The notes below the pieces were generated by a model that worked only from the letters and a program-made list of their open reading frames with translations, was not told where the DNA came from and ran no database searches. 45,559 bases of DNA, from assembly GCA_019359415.1 (NCBI GenBank), contig JAHHHH010000061.1, positions 1-45,559 of the forward strand, in the 5' to 3' direction. Shown one piece after another: positions 33,501-41,650 of the stretch. Origin of the DNA: Iphinoe sp. HA4291-MV1 (lineage in GTDB: Bacteria > Cyanobacteriota > Cyanobacteriia > Cyanobacteriales > Nostocaceae). The position numbers and the translations under genes were made by a program. Numbering within the stretch: the first letter of the stretch is position 1; every line of letters begins with the position of its first letter.

Positions 33501-35325
33501 CAATAATGTTTTCCACTGAATCTAGAGCTACAGGCACGCTAATGCTTTTTTTCTCTAGAGCATCGGCTAAAGCATTACCAAATTCCTGCACCCAATTCGT
33601 GTAAACCTTCTGCATCACGGGCAAAGTCTTATGTTGACTGATTGGATATTCTAGCGCTGGGAGTAACTCCTTATTCACCATGGAACTCTTGCCCACTCCT
33701 GATTGACCGTGGATCACCATTAGTTTATGATCAGGGCGACAAATCCTTTCTTTGATCAAGTAATCAACTTCTTGCTGCCGACGAGCGGAAGTGGTAATTT
33801 CTTGGTTAAAGGTTGTTAGCTGAGCAGATGGCAGCAATACCGAGTTAATGATCTGTTGCTTTAGCTGCAGTGGTTCTGCACCAATGAAGGCTCGGAAGCC
33901 ATACTGCTGTTCAATTTTACGTTTTTCTTGTTTAATTTTAAAGGCTTTGGAATATTCACGTTGAGTGAAGTAAAGCGATCGCAACTCCTCCAAAATCCGA
34001 ATGTAAATTGGCGGATTATGCTTAGGTTTACTTTCTGCTCTAGCAGTTTCTAAGTTTTCAATCGCTTCTGGAATTTGCCCGAGATGCTGTTGCGCCTGAG
34101 CCAATAATAATAAGTACCAACCTTGATGAGATTGCCAAGCCTGAGCTAAGCTAGTGCTCTGCTCCAGGTAACAATAATTCAGGGCTGCCTCTCCAGCACT
34201 ATATAGAATTTGCCGTGCTTTTTCAGTATATTGCTGTGCTTGAGTCCAAGCCCCCACAGCCAGTGCAACCTCGGCTAGCAACCCATAACTATAAGCAAGT
34301 CTGATGGGGTTGGAATAGCTCTGATGCAGAGCTTGTGCTCTTTTAGCAACATTTTTCAACTCATCCCACTCGCGTAACTTTTGTAAAACTTCTCCTAGAG
34401 CATTGATAAATTTAGCTTCTAGATCGGGGCGGTTAGCTTGCTGGAAGACTTCAATACATCGCTGATAATAGTCTTTTGCTGTACTACAAGCTTGCTCATA
34501 CTGTGAGCGATGTAACACAGCGTATGTGCGCCACCACAAACCAAGGCAAAATAGTAAACACCCTCGCCACTCTGGGTTATCACTTTTTTCCCAAAATGCT
34601 AGACTCCGTTTATAGTGTTCTAGAGATTGTTCCATTGAGTTGCAAGCATCTCGTCCTAGAACAAACTCCAGACTAGCTTCTAGCTCTGGCTGCAAATTTA
34701 CACTACGACGTTGTAAATCTTTCCTGGCTGACTCAAGTTCAAATCTACAAAGTGAACCAATCCCTAAGTTGAGGGCTGCATTGTCCAGAAAAGTGTCTGC
34801 ACCCACCTCTAAAACTTTGGAAAAAACCTCATTTGTTGTTTGTTGTAAGAACGTGATTAACTCATCACTAGTGAGTTCAAATTCAATAGTTGTTGCCCAA
34901 CTCTCCAAATCTGGCGTTAGCCGAATCAGCTTTTGTGCTACTTTATCATTAATCCACACCAATATTGGAAACCGAAAATTTTTCCGAAATTCTTCCCTAA
35001 CTTGATTGGTAGAAGTTAGCAAAGTATCAATCTCACTCACCGAATCTAAACCAAACACCATTAATGCTGGTGGCTGTTGTGAACACAGTTTTCCTTCGAT
35101 AGTGGTGTAGAGTGTCTTGACAGACTCAGGTAGAACTAGCTTTTGAATGTAGACATTCGTTAGTTCCCGCAGTCGTTGCACCATGCGCTTTCGTAAAATT
35201 GCGTAGTTACAGCGTAGCAAAATGAGCGAAAAGTGTTCTTGAGAACGTGCGATCGCCCGCGTCAGCGCCTGCAATGAACTTTCATTATCGGCGGCGAAAT
35301 TTTCCGTTTGGTGTGAATTTGTCAT
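30577..35325 (-). CDS. STAND-type NTPase with 14 WD40 repeats
   Basis: This 1582-residue signalling protein has four parts. Residues 1-160 resemble a P-loop-like region without an obvious Walker A. Residues about 190-470 are helical and TPR-like. The STAND NTPase core spans about 500-880, with Walker A HGQSGVGKSSMVN near residue 540 and Walker B LLTVLIFDQFEEFF near 625. A coiled coil lies near 895-925. Fourteen WD40 repeats of 41 residues fill about 964-1535 (pattern GH...V-SVSFSPDGKMIASASDD then KLW). Fourteen blades suit two seven-bladed propellers. Such proteins are ligand sensors in signalling or defence, but the effector domain here is not clear. The ATG overlaps the stop of an ATPase remnant (ATGA at 35322-35325), so both once formed one operon. 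Confidence 0.85.
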   Translation of the reverse strand: MTNSHQTENFAADNESSLQALTRAIARSQEHFSLILLRCNYAILRKRMVQRLRELTNVYIQKLVLPESVKTLYTTIEGKLCSQQPPALMVFGLDSVSEIDTLLTSTNQVREEFRKNFRFPILVWINDKVAQKLIRLTPDLESWATTIEFELTSDELITFLQQTTNEVFSKVLEVGADTFLDNAALNLGIGSLCRFELESARKDLQRRSVNLQPELEASLEFVLGRDACNSMEQSLEHYKRSLAFWEKSDNPEWRGCLLFCLGLWWRTYAVLHRSQYEQACSTAKDYYQRCIEVFQQANRPDLEAKFINALGEVLQKLREWDELKNVAKRAQALHQSYSNPIRLAYSYGLLAEVALAVGAWTQAQQYTEKARQILYSAGEAALNYCYLEQSTSLAQAWQSHQGWYLLLLAQAQQHLGQIPEAIENLETARAESKPKHNPPIYIRILEELRSLYFTQREYSKAFKIKQEKRKIEQQYGFRAFIGAEPLQLKQQIINSVLLPSAQLTTFNQEITTSARRQQEVDYLIKERICRPDHKLMVIHGQSGVGKSSMVNKELLPALEYPISQHKTLPVMQKVYTNWVQEFGNALADALEKKSISVPVALDSVENIIEQLRNHKNHNLLTVLIFDQFEEFFFVCTGQTQRRPFYEFLHTCLNIPCVKIILLLREDYLHYLLEWEHVTNLDIINNDILSKNIRYSLKEFSSEDAKLNIQNLTAQSHFHFEPALIDALVQDLAGELGVVRPIELQIVGAQLEEDNITTLKQYQQLGSNPKEKLVEQYLEQVIRDCGPKNKSIAQLILFLLTDEIGTRPLKTCAELIEKIETAGLQLEAEQLDLVLEILVGAGFVFRVRGTPADRYQLVHDYLLTFIRQQQEPELLEELKLTKEKLKQSLLQEKQERQRAEIAEIEALSSLSQALLLSHDELGALVAAVKAGRKLQEMQSQFYAKLKHKTVANLQQAVYGIQERNRLQGHSARILSVSFSPDGKMIASASDDSTIKLWKYDGTLVNTLQGHSLGVNSVSFSPNGQMLVSASTDRTVKLWQLDGTQVQTFQGHKDWVLGVSFSPDGKMIVSASNDNTVKLWNLDGTEVQTFRGHGNWVRSVSFSPDGQMIASASDDSTVKLWNLDGTQVQTILGHCDKVRSVSFSPDGKMIASASDDSTVKLWNLDGTQVQTILGHCARVRSVSFSSDAQMIASASDDSTVKLWSLDGTLLKTLKGHRARSRSVSFSPDSQMLASASDDSTVKLWSLNGIEKPTHQGHSARVSCVSFSSNGQMLVSASEDKTVKLWDLDGKELQTLLGHTDWVRSVSFSPNGQMIASASEDKTVKLWSLDGTLLKTLKGHSDRVKSVSFSPDGKIIASTSDDSTVKLWNLEGTELCTFQGHNNWIWGVSFSPDGQMIASASDDKTVKLWNLEGLELCTFQGHNNWVRSVSFSPDGKMIASASDDKTVKLWSILDGRELQTFQGHTDAVNSVSFSPDGKMIASASDDKTVKLWNLEGKEAQTFHGHNHCVNSVSFSPDGKTIASASDGKTVRIWKLNQLDSPMELDALLVRGCQWLHAYLTTNPNMSESVSGSPPQEARHLCDNMR

Positions 35326-35633
35326 CGCTGCAACTCTTTTGCTGATGCCAAAATTGGATTGATATCAAACCACAACTCATCCTGATATCGATATTCAAAG
35401 ACAAACATACTGTGTATTAGAGATTGGTATCTTTAGCCGACATGCCCTGTAAACAATTGGCAGGTTGGCTCATCAGGTGAGAGGCGTGTGATGGTTCGCT
35501 CTAATTCCCCAATAATCTTGCCACCACGCACTGAGGAAAAATCGATATAGTACTGCCGATCCTGGGCATTCCCTACAACTAGGGTTTTGCTGGGGTCACA
35601 TGCCTGATAAAATTTTGTTAAATCAAGTTTCAT
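35322..35633 (-). pseudogene. remnant of an AAA-like ATPase, cut inside the P-loop
   Basis: The front part (35433-35633, 66 residues) starts MKLDLTKFYQACDPSKTLVV and ends CQLFTGHVG. This is the N-terminus of a cyanobacterial ATPase family in which GH-G is followed by CGKST. A stop follows at once, so the Walker A loop is lost. Shortly downstream another reading, MFVFEYRYQDELWFDINPIL then ASAKELQR and TGA (35322-35402), resembles the end of the same family. The middle of the gene, about 300 residues by memory of the family, has been deleted. The TGA overlaps the start of the WD40 NTPase gene. Confidence 0.7.
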
Positions 35634-35774
35634 TATAGTTTGTTAAAAAAATAGCCCGACCGTACCTTTTATATACACAGCAAAAAACTACTATTCCGGG
35701 TTGGATTACTCTCTCATTGAACAACTAGAGACAAGTTCTGTGTCAATATGTTAGCCTGCACCGAAGTTTGAAGT

Positions 35775-36452
35775 ATGTTTCAAGACCTGCTGTTAAACTT
35801 GTTCACTGAGTTTGTAGGTATACTGATCACGGTTTTCGTCATTGATCGCTTGATGAAATGGCGGGAAGAAAGACGATGGCTTCCATTGAAGCATTTCGTC
35901 TATGCTCAGTTGCTGGAAATGGCAGGAAGATTACTACATTGCATCCTCTCTGCTAAACTCATCAAGATAACGAACATCATCTACGAATTTGGTCTTGTCA
36001 GTTCATGTCCTCTAGTGGAAATTGAGCTAGGGCTAGATGAAGTGACAATAACCGATTTGTTATCAGAAATCGAACAAAAGATTCAACTTGAAAAACAATT
36101 TGACATTGAGCTTTTATCTAAATCTAAGCAGCAGCTTGATAACATTCTTGATAAATATGCTTTTCTGGTAGAACCTGAACTTTTAGCTCTCCTATTAGAA
36201 TTGGAGCGCGCATTAACATCATCATTAAAATTAGAAGCGAACTGCGAGGACAAAACCTCTAGGTGGAGTCTTGTACTTGGCTTGACTCAAATTGCTTTAA
36301 CGGTGCTCGAATTAAAAGCTTGGCTGGAGCAGAAAGCAAGTCGAAGAGTCGTCACTGAAATTTCAACTGAAGAAATGCTGAAAGCAACGAATAAACTCAA
36401 TTCAAAACTAAAACGCAGTGTTTTTCATTCTCGACGAAGGGTTAAGTTTTAA
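35775..36452 (+). CDS. membrane-anchored hypothetical protein
   Basis: This 225-residue protein has a single N-terminal transmembrane segment (about residues 4-24, LLLNLFTEFVGILITVFVID) followed by a basic stretch (RLMKWREERRWLPLKH), the topology of a cytoplasmic-facing anchored protein. The rest is helical, with Leu/Glu-rich stretches (residues 95-150) suited to a coiled coil, and a very basic tail (SRRRVKF). I do not recognise the family. It is divergent from the ATPase remnant, and a terminator follows at 36607. Confidence 0.65.
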   Translation: MFQDLLLNLFTEFVGILITVFVIDRLMKWREERRWLPLKHFVYAQLLEMAGRLLHCILSAKLIKITNIIYEFGLVSSCPLVEIELGLDEVTITDLLSEIEQKIQLEKQFDIELLSKSKQQLDNILDKYAFLVEPELLALLLELERALTSSLKLEANCEDKTSRWSLVLGLTQIALTVLELKAWLEQKASRRVVTEISTEEMLKATNKLNSKLKRSVFHSRRRVKF

Positions 36453-36606
36453 GAACATGAGTAAGAGTGATATTTAAAATCAGCAACGCTGTAGAAATCT
36501 GCTTACCTTGCAACTGCATATGCTTGCTCACCTGAAACCTATAGCTAGATACTAGGGTGCACTTCGCGGCTCTAGTCCGCACAGGCATAGCTCTTTGCTT
36601 ACAATA

Positions 36607-36638
36607 GCCCCAGGCTCCTTTTAGCCTGTGGGCTTTTT
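36607..36638 (+). terminator. intrinsic terminator
   Basis: GCCC-CAGGCT-ccttttt-AGCCTG-t-GGGC followed by TTTTT forms a stable hairpin with a T-tract on the plus strand, about 155 bases after the hypothetical gene ending at 36452. It lies next to the convergent glcF stop at 36639. Confidence 0.75.
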
Positions 36639-37994
36639 CTAAACCTCCAACTTCACCCCCCTTATTGAATAATCCAACAACTCCATCGGGTGCATGATAG
36701 AAATCTGTTTACTCTGCAACGGCAAATGCTTGCGAATTTGCAAAGTACAACCCGGATTAGCAGATGCAATGAAATCAGCACCAGTATTCAGCAAATTCTG
36801 CACTTTTTGCCTACCCAACTCTTCAGCCACCTCTGGTTGCAGTAGATTGTAAACTCCCGCACTACCACAACATATAGCCGCATCAACTGGTTCGAGCAAC
36901 TTCACCCCTGGAATTTGCTGCAACAACTGACGCGGTTGCACACTAATCTTTTGTCCGTGCAACAAATGACATGCATCTTGATAAACTAAAGTCAAGGGTT
37001 CATCAGTAAGAGGTGATAATTCTGCTGTTAAACCAACACCGACCAAAAACTCTTGCGCATCTCTAACCTTAGAAGCAAATTCTTTCGCTTCTTCCCGATA
37101 TTCTGGGTCATCTTCTAAAATATGACCGTACTCTTTTAACGTATGACCGCAACCGGCAGCATTGATAATTACAAAATCTACACCAGTATTAGCAAAACTA
37201 TTAATCATCTGCCTTGCCAAAGCTTTAGCTTGTTCTGTTTGTCCTTGGTGTTCGGGAAGTGCTGCACAACATCCTTGAGTTTTGGGGATGACAACCTCAC
37301 AGCCATTCGCCGTTAAAACCCGCACAGTCGCTTCATTTACCGACGAGAAAAATAGCCTTTGCACACATCCCAAAATCACTCCAACTCGGTAGCGTTTCTT
37401 ACCCTGTGCTGGAATGATGTCTGGCAAATTATCTTGAAAAGATTTCAAAGTGATTTCTGGTAACATTGATTCCATTGCTGCTAAGCGAGGAGACAAACGC
37501 CTCAACAACCCAGTTCCACGCACCAATTTCCGCAAACCTAACTTTTGATAAAAAAACAATGGAATCAGCAGAACTCTTAAAACATCGGGATTCGGAAACA
37601 GGGAAAATATCAGTTGACGAAGCAATTTATCTGGCAGACTACGCGGATAATTTCGTTCAACTTGGTGACGAGTTGCAGAAATCAATTTGTCATATTGCAC
37701 ACCAGAAGGACAAGCCGTCACACAAGCAAGACACCCCAAACAAGTATCAAAATGTTGTGCTGTTGCTTCATTCAGCGGAATCTCACCCTCATTGATCGCA
37801 TCCATTATATAGATACGCCCTCGTGGAGAATCCATCTCCTTACCAATCACCCGATAGCTAGGACAAGTCGAGAGACAAAACCCACAATGAACACAACTAT
37901 CAATCAACTTTGGGTTAGGCGGATGATTTTCATCAAACCCAGTCAAATTTTCCAAACTAGCTTTTTTCTTCTCAGAATATTCCGAAACTTGCAT
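36639..37994 (-). CDS. glcF: glycolate dehydrogenase iron-sulfur subunit GlcF
   Basis: This 451-residue electron-transfer subunit serves the photorespiratory oxidation of glycolate to glyoxylate. Two 4Fe-4S motifs are present near the N-terminus, CVHCGFCLSTCP (about residues 34-45) and CLGCLACVTACPSG (about 85-98). Two CCG-type domains follow (GCCAALPEHQG and AICCGSAGVYN). The length is usual for the family. It follows glcE on the same strand with a gap of 52 bases, so the two are probably co-transcribed. The catalytic GlcD subunit is not in the window. Confidence 0.92.
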   Translation of the reverse strand: MQVSEYSEKKKASLENLTGFDENHPPNPKLIDSCVHCGFCLSTCPSYRVIGKEMDSPRGRIYIMDAINEGEIPLNEATAQHFDTCLGCLACVTACPSGVQYDKLISATRHQVERNYPRSLPDKLLRQLIFSLFPNPDVLRVLLIPLFFYQKLGLRKLVRGTGLLRRLSPRLAAMESMLPEITLKSFQDNLPDIIPAQGKKRYRVGVILGCVQRLFFSSVNEATVRVLTANGCEVVIPKTQGCCAALPEHQGQTEQAKALARQMINSFANTGVDFVIINAAGCGHTLKEYGHILEDDPEYREEAKEFASKVRDAQEFLVGVGLTAELSPLTDEPLTLVYQDACHLLHGQKISVQPRQLLQQIPGVKLLEPVDAAICCGSAGVYNLLQPEVAEELGRQKVQNLLNTGADFIASANPGCTLQIRKHLPLQSKQISIMHPMELLDYSIRGVKLEV

Positions 37995-38046
37995 ATTATC
38001 TCTTCTCCCCTCTCTTTGCGTCCTCTGCGCCTTTGCGGTTCATTTC

Positions 38047-39366
38047 CTAAATCCCACCCACAAAACGACCCGGACTTAATATATATTCCTTATCAAACTG
38101 CTCTTTTATCAAACGCATCAACTCCACAGCATTACCAGTATAGCCCCACACATCCAACTGTTGCTTGAGCTTCACTGGTGCTTCCAAAATCGTCAGGAAA
38201 CCGCCATTGGTTTGACAAAGATTTCGCATCCCCAATACTTTATCAATCCCGTTGTCACCTTCAAACTGCAACACTCCCAAACCACTAGCGATGTGAATCC
38301 AACCCATATCTGCTTGAGTCAAAACTTCAACAGCAGAAGTAGGTAACACTCCTATTTTGCAAATTATTGCCGACTCATTGCCAGAAGAATGCATTTGTTC
38401 TCGCAATATGCGCCATAAATCAGCTTCATCCGCCGCTGAATATATCGTTCCTTTTAACCCAAGTTGTTCCCCGACTTCCAAAAGTCGGTTTGACTGTTCC
38501 TTCACACTCTCAACTATACTTTGGAAGCGAGCAATTAATCCCAATCCTTGAGGTAACCCCAAGCTAGACACCAGTTGTGTTGATAGCAAATCAGCTTGGG
38601 TTGGTGTTAACGCAGAACCTCTAAGGACTCCAGCACTTTGAGAGACAGCCTTTGCATCACCAGTCAGCACCACCGTCCCTGATATCTCCTGCATAGGATA
38701 AACGCGAAACGTCACTTGACTAATAACCCCCAATGTGCCATAAGACCCAGTAAACAACTTCATCAAGTCGTATCCAGCAACATTTTTCACTACTCTCCCG
38801 CCAGCTTTGGCGATTTGTCCATCAGCACGTACAAAAGTAATTCCCAAAAGTTGATCTCGTACACTACCATAACGTTGCCGTAGGGAACCTGTATCAGCAG
38901 TTGCAACAATACCGCCAAGTGTTGCTTTATCTTGTGTCATAGGGTCAATGGCGAGAAATTGCCTAGAGTCTGCTAACATTTCTTGGAGACGAGAAAACTT
39001 CATTCCCGCTTCGGCTGTAATCGTCAAATCACCAACGGCGTGTTCAATCAGTCGATTGAGGCGTTCTGTACTCACTACGACATCAACATCTTTGACTAAC
39101 CCACCCCAATTAAGTTTACTACCACTACCGCATGGCAAAACGCGCCACTTGTTGCGATGTGCTGCTGTCATGACTGCGGCTAGTTGTTCTGTGGTGTGAG
39201 GATAGACGATACAACCGGGAGGACTTAGAGAAGCGATCGCCTGTAATATGGATTTTTGCTGGCTGAGTGGTATATCTTCCCAACAGACAGCATTTTCTGT
39301 GCCGACAATAGATGCAAAACAAGAGGTGTAGACACGCACTGGCTTGTCGTCAGACATCGCTTTCAT
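38047..39366 (-). CDS. glcE: glycolate dehydrogenase FAD-binding subunit GlcE
   Basis: This 439-residue protein has the PCMH-type FAD-binding domain: CIVYPHTTEQLAAVMTAAHR, VLPCGSGSKLNWGG (about residues 70-84), DPMTQDKATLGGIVAT and GRVVKNVAGYDLMKLFTGSYG. It is longer than the about 350 residues of E. coli GlcE but normal for cyanobacteria. It is the upstream gene of the glcE-glcF pair. The start could be the second Met (MSDDKPVRVY), 9 bases further in. It should work with GlcD and GlcF at the membrane. Confidence 0.88.
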   Translation of the reverse strand: MKAMSDDKPVRVYTSCFASIVGTENAVCWEDIPLSQQKSILQAIASLSPPGCIVYPHTTEQLAAVMTAAHRNKWRVLPCGSGSKLNWGGLVKDVDVVVSTERLNRLIEHAVGDLTITAEAGMKFSRLQEMLADSRQFLAIDPMTQDKATLGGIVATADTGSLRQRYGSVRDQLLGITFVRADGQIAKAGGRVVKNVAGYDLMKLFTGSYGTLGVISQVTFRVYPMQEISGTVVLTGDAKAVSQSAGVLRGSALTPTQADLLSTQLVSSLGLPQGLGLIARFQSIVESVKEQSNRLLEVGEQLGLKGTIYSAADEADLWRILREQMHSSGNESAIICKIGVLPTSAVEVLTQADMGWIHIASGLGVLQFEGDNGIDKVLGMRNLCQTNGGFLTILEAPVKLKQQLDVWGYTGNAVELMRLIKEQFDKEYILSPGRFVGGI

Positions 39367-39502
39367 TTGTTAGTTTGGTACTCCCTATATATAACTTACT
39401 GGCTTAACAGCTAAAACTAAGAGCGTTTTCAAAATTTCAGTACTGGTGTGTGGCTTTGTTTAAAAATTTATGAAGTTTCATATTTGTCTTGCGCCAAAAC
39501 CG

Positions 39503-39527
39503 CCCCTCCCCTTACTAACGGGAGGGG
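39503..39527. repeat. GC-rich hairpin in the glcE upstream spacer
   Basis: CCCCTCCC-cttactaac-GGGAGGGG is an 8-bp GC stem in the 383-base gap between the divergent glcE and the gene at 39750. GGGGTGGGG follows. It looks like an interspersed repeat common in Nostoc-like genomes. No gene is seen in the gap. Confidence 0.6.
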
Positions 39528-39749
39528 ATTAAGGGGTGGGGTGCAGATATTGCGGGAATCACAACTAATCAACCGGACATGATATGACAAATGTGTAGGA
39601 AGAAAATTTAGCTTGTTTTCTACTATCTCAGAAAAGTTAACTGGGTAAAAAGAATATGAAAAATTTTTAGCATTCCTGATAAAAGTCTCTTGACCTGTAA
39701 CAGGTAATTAGATTATCTTAGCGGTCAGCAAAACTTGCTCAGGAAACCC

Positions 39750-40121
39750 ATGAACAGAAAACTTATACTTAACTTACTGTCTAGCTCCTCTATTTTTGTA
39801 TCGCTGATGTCTACGCTAGCAGCCATCAATCCTGCTCATGCTGGTACAACCCAGCAACTAATCCACACAAAGGGTCAAACTTGTCTATCTAGTCCTCATG
39901 CTGTCAACACTTTAGTGTGCATCCGAGATTCACAGAGAAAGCAACAATCTCGTTCTACACCTTCATCAACTGTTACTACAGGACAGTCTGCCCAGAATAT
40001 TGCTTCGCTAGCATTTACAGAAGAAGAAAGTGATGCTGCGATTCAGTTATTTGGCTGTGACTGTCCAGCTTGTATAAACTCTTTACGCCAGTTACGTGGA
40101 ACTGGAAACTTGGTATACTAG
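39750..40121 (+). CDS. small secreted Cys-containing protein, unknown
   Basis: The start ATG 39750, preceded by CAGGAA, is preferred over the TTG at 39735. The 123-residue protein has a signal peptide (MNRKLILNLLSSSSIFVSLM and a cleavage-like NPAHAG near residue 32). The mature part has two Cys in the middle (QTCLSS and LVCIRD) and a CDCPAC cluster near the C-terminus (FGCDCPACINSL), five Cys in all. It is probably periplasmic or extracellular, with disulfides or a metal site. The family is not recognised. Confidence 0.65.
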   Translation: MNRKLILNLLSSSSIFVSLMSTLAAINPAHAGTTQQLIHTKGQTCLSSPHAVNTLVCIRDSQRKQQSRSTPSSTVTTGQSAQNIASLAFTEEESDAAIQLFGCDCPACINSLRQLRGTGNLVY

Positions 40122-40712
40122 GATCATTACCTGATCGCAATAACTGCGACTTTTGACTGAAAATTTTAGTATTAAGGAATTAGGAAAGCCAGTCGCCACC
40201 TTTGCCTCAAGCTGTTGCACGTCTACAAGTTGGGGAACTCGACGCCAACCGCTACAATGGATGAGCTAAGGTTCTTGATAGGGGAACTACGGCGCTGGCT
40301 CTTGGAGACTCAAAACTCTCAACTCCCAACTCCTTACAAAACATTATGGAAAATATGAAAATTTACCAACCACAACCGGATTTTTATCGAAAATCCGGTT
40401 GTTTGCTTTGTTGGGGTGCTACAGGGAGAGCCACAAGGCTACCAAGAGAATTTACTTGACGCTCCCACGGTTATGAAAACTTGTTTTCTCCTGTCGGACC
40501 AGGTGGGCCAACGGTACGCTACGCGAACACTGTCGCTCATTTTCACATCAGGTACGTGGGACTCTTGGTTCATTGAGTCCACTTACCATAGCAGTATAAA
40601 ACCACAAATAGCAGAATTAAAAATCAAAATCAAGATAGATGCAGGTATCACTAGAATGAATTGAAGATAGAAGCAAATATCTGTTCTTCGCTCTTCATTC
40701 TTCCCGAAAGTC
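40122..40712. other. gene-free spacer with terminator hairpin and dispersed repeat
   Basis: CAACCGGATTTT-tatcg-AAAATCCGGTTG (40373-40401) is a perfect 12-bp stem and a likely terminator. The 28-bp repeat of 28784-28811 recurs inverted at 40486-40513. An open frame at 40416-40664 crosses this repeat and is not gene-like. Confidence 0.6.
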
Positions 40713-41401
40713 ATGACATTCGATTATGATCTGTTTGTGATTGGTGCTGGTCCGGGAGGACTGGCTGCAGCTAAAAAAGCAGCAAGCTATGGTGTCCGTG
40801 TCGCTATTGCCGAACAAGAAGCCCTAGGTGGTACTTGTGTCAATAACGGCTGCATACCAAAAAAATTGATTGTCTATGCTGCTGATTTCGCTCTACAAAA
40901 TCAGATGGCGCACAGCTACGGTTGGAGTGACTGCCAAAGGCACTTCGACTGGACACAATTTATCCAGTCCGTACACCAGCACATTGAAAGCATTCACCAT
41001 TCTTATTCCCAGCAGTTGCAACAGTTTTTGGCAAAAAACCACAAAAAGTTGATTATGAACACACTCCATCTGCTGTCTTTGCCCGTCCAGAAGCAGCAGG
41101 TGTAGGTATGACCGAGGCAAAAGCCCGCTCAAAATTTGGTGAAGCTGTAAAATGTTACCGCGATCGCTTTCAACCTTTGCGGTCTCAACTGACCCAAAAG
41201 GACGAACAAGCTACGATTAAAATAGTAGTTGAAGGGGAATCTGAACGCGTCTTAGGCGCTCACATGGTTGGCGAACACGCCGCAGATATCATTCAAAGTC
41301 TCGCTGTTGCTATTCGCAAAGGTATTACCAAGCAAGACCTAGATGAGACTATTGGCATTCATCCCACAACGGGTGAGGAATTTCTTTTTCATTCTTTGTA
41401 A
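40713..41401 (+). pseudogene. glutathione-reductase paralogue with internal deletion and frameshift
   Basis: The first part reads MTFDYDLFVIGAGPGGLAAA and GGTCVNNGCIPKKL, which include the FAD loop and redox Cys pair. It keeps close similarity to gor (41651-43030) for about 104 residues, to QQLQQFL. The sequence then jumps to the equivalent of about residue 350 in another frame (KVDYEHTPSAVFARPEAAGV from about 41050). It continues through MTEAKARSKFG to a normal C-terminus, HPTTGEEFLF. About 250 internal residues, including the NADPH domain, are gone and the frame is shifted at the junction. It is therefore not a working reductase. Confidence 0.88.
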
Positions 41402-41650
41402 GGAAATCACCAAGTAAAGAACTCAGCAACTTAGTAGTGAGACTTTAGAACTTTCTGGGATAAAAAGAGTGCGAGTTAATGGTAGAAACACCAAAGCGGA
41501 ACGAATCGAGTAAGCGTTATCTGAGCGTTCTGCCTCAAGACCTTTTCAAAAGGATACCATCTCACCCTGCAAGATGTTAACTTCGTTGGTGAAGTGGTAT
41601 CAAATTTTTTTAATGGTTCTCAATCGGTTAATTAACGGAAGCTTAAAACT

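Noticed and set aside
40416-40664. 82-residue open frame
   Set aside because: It crosses the dispersed 28-bp repeat and shows no protein-like pattern or good start.
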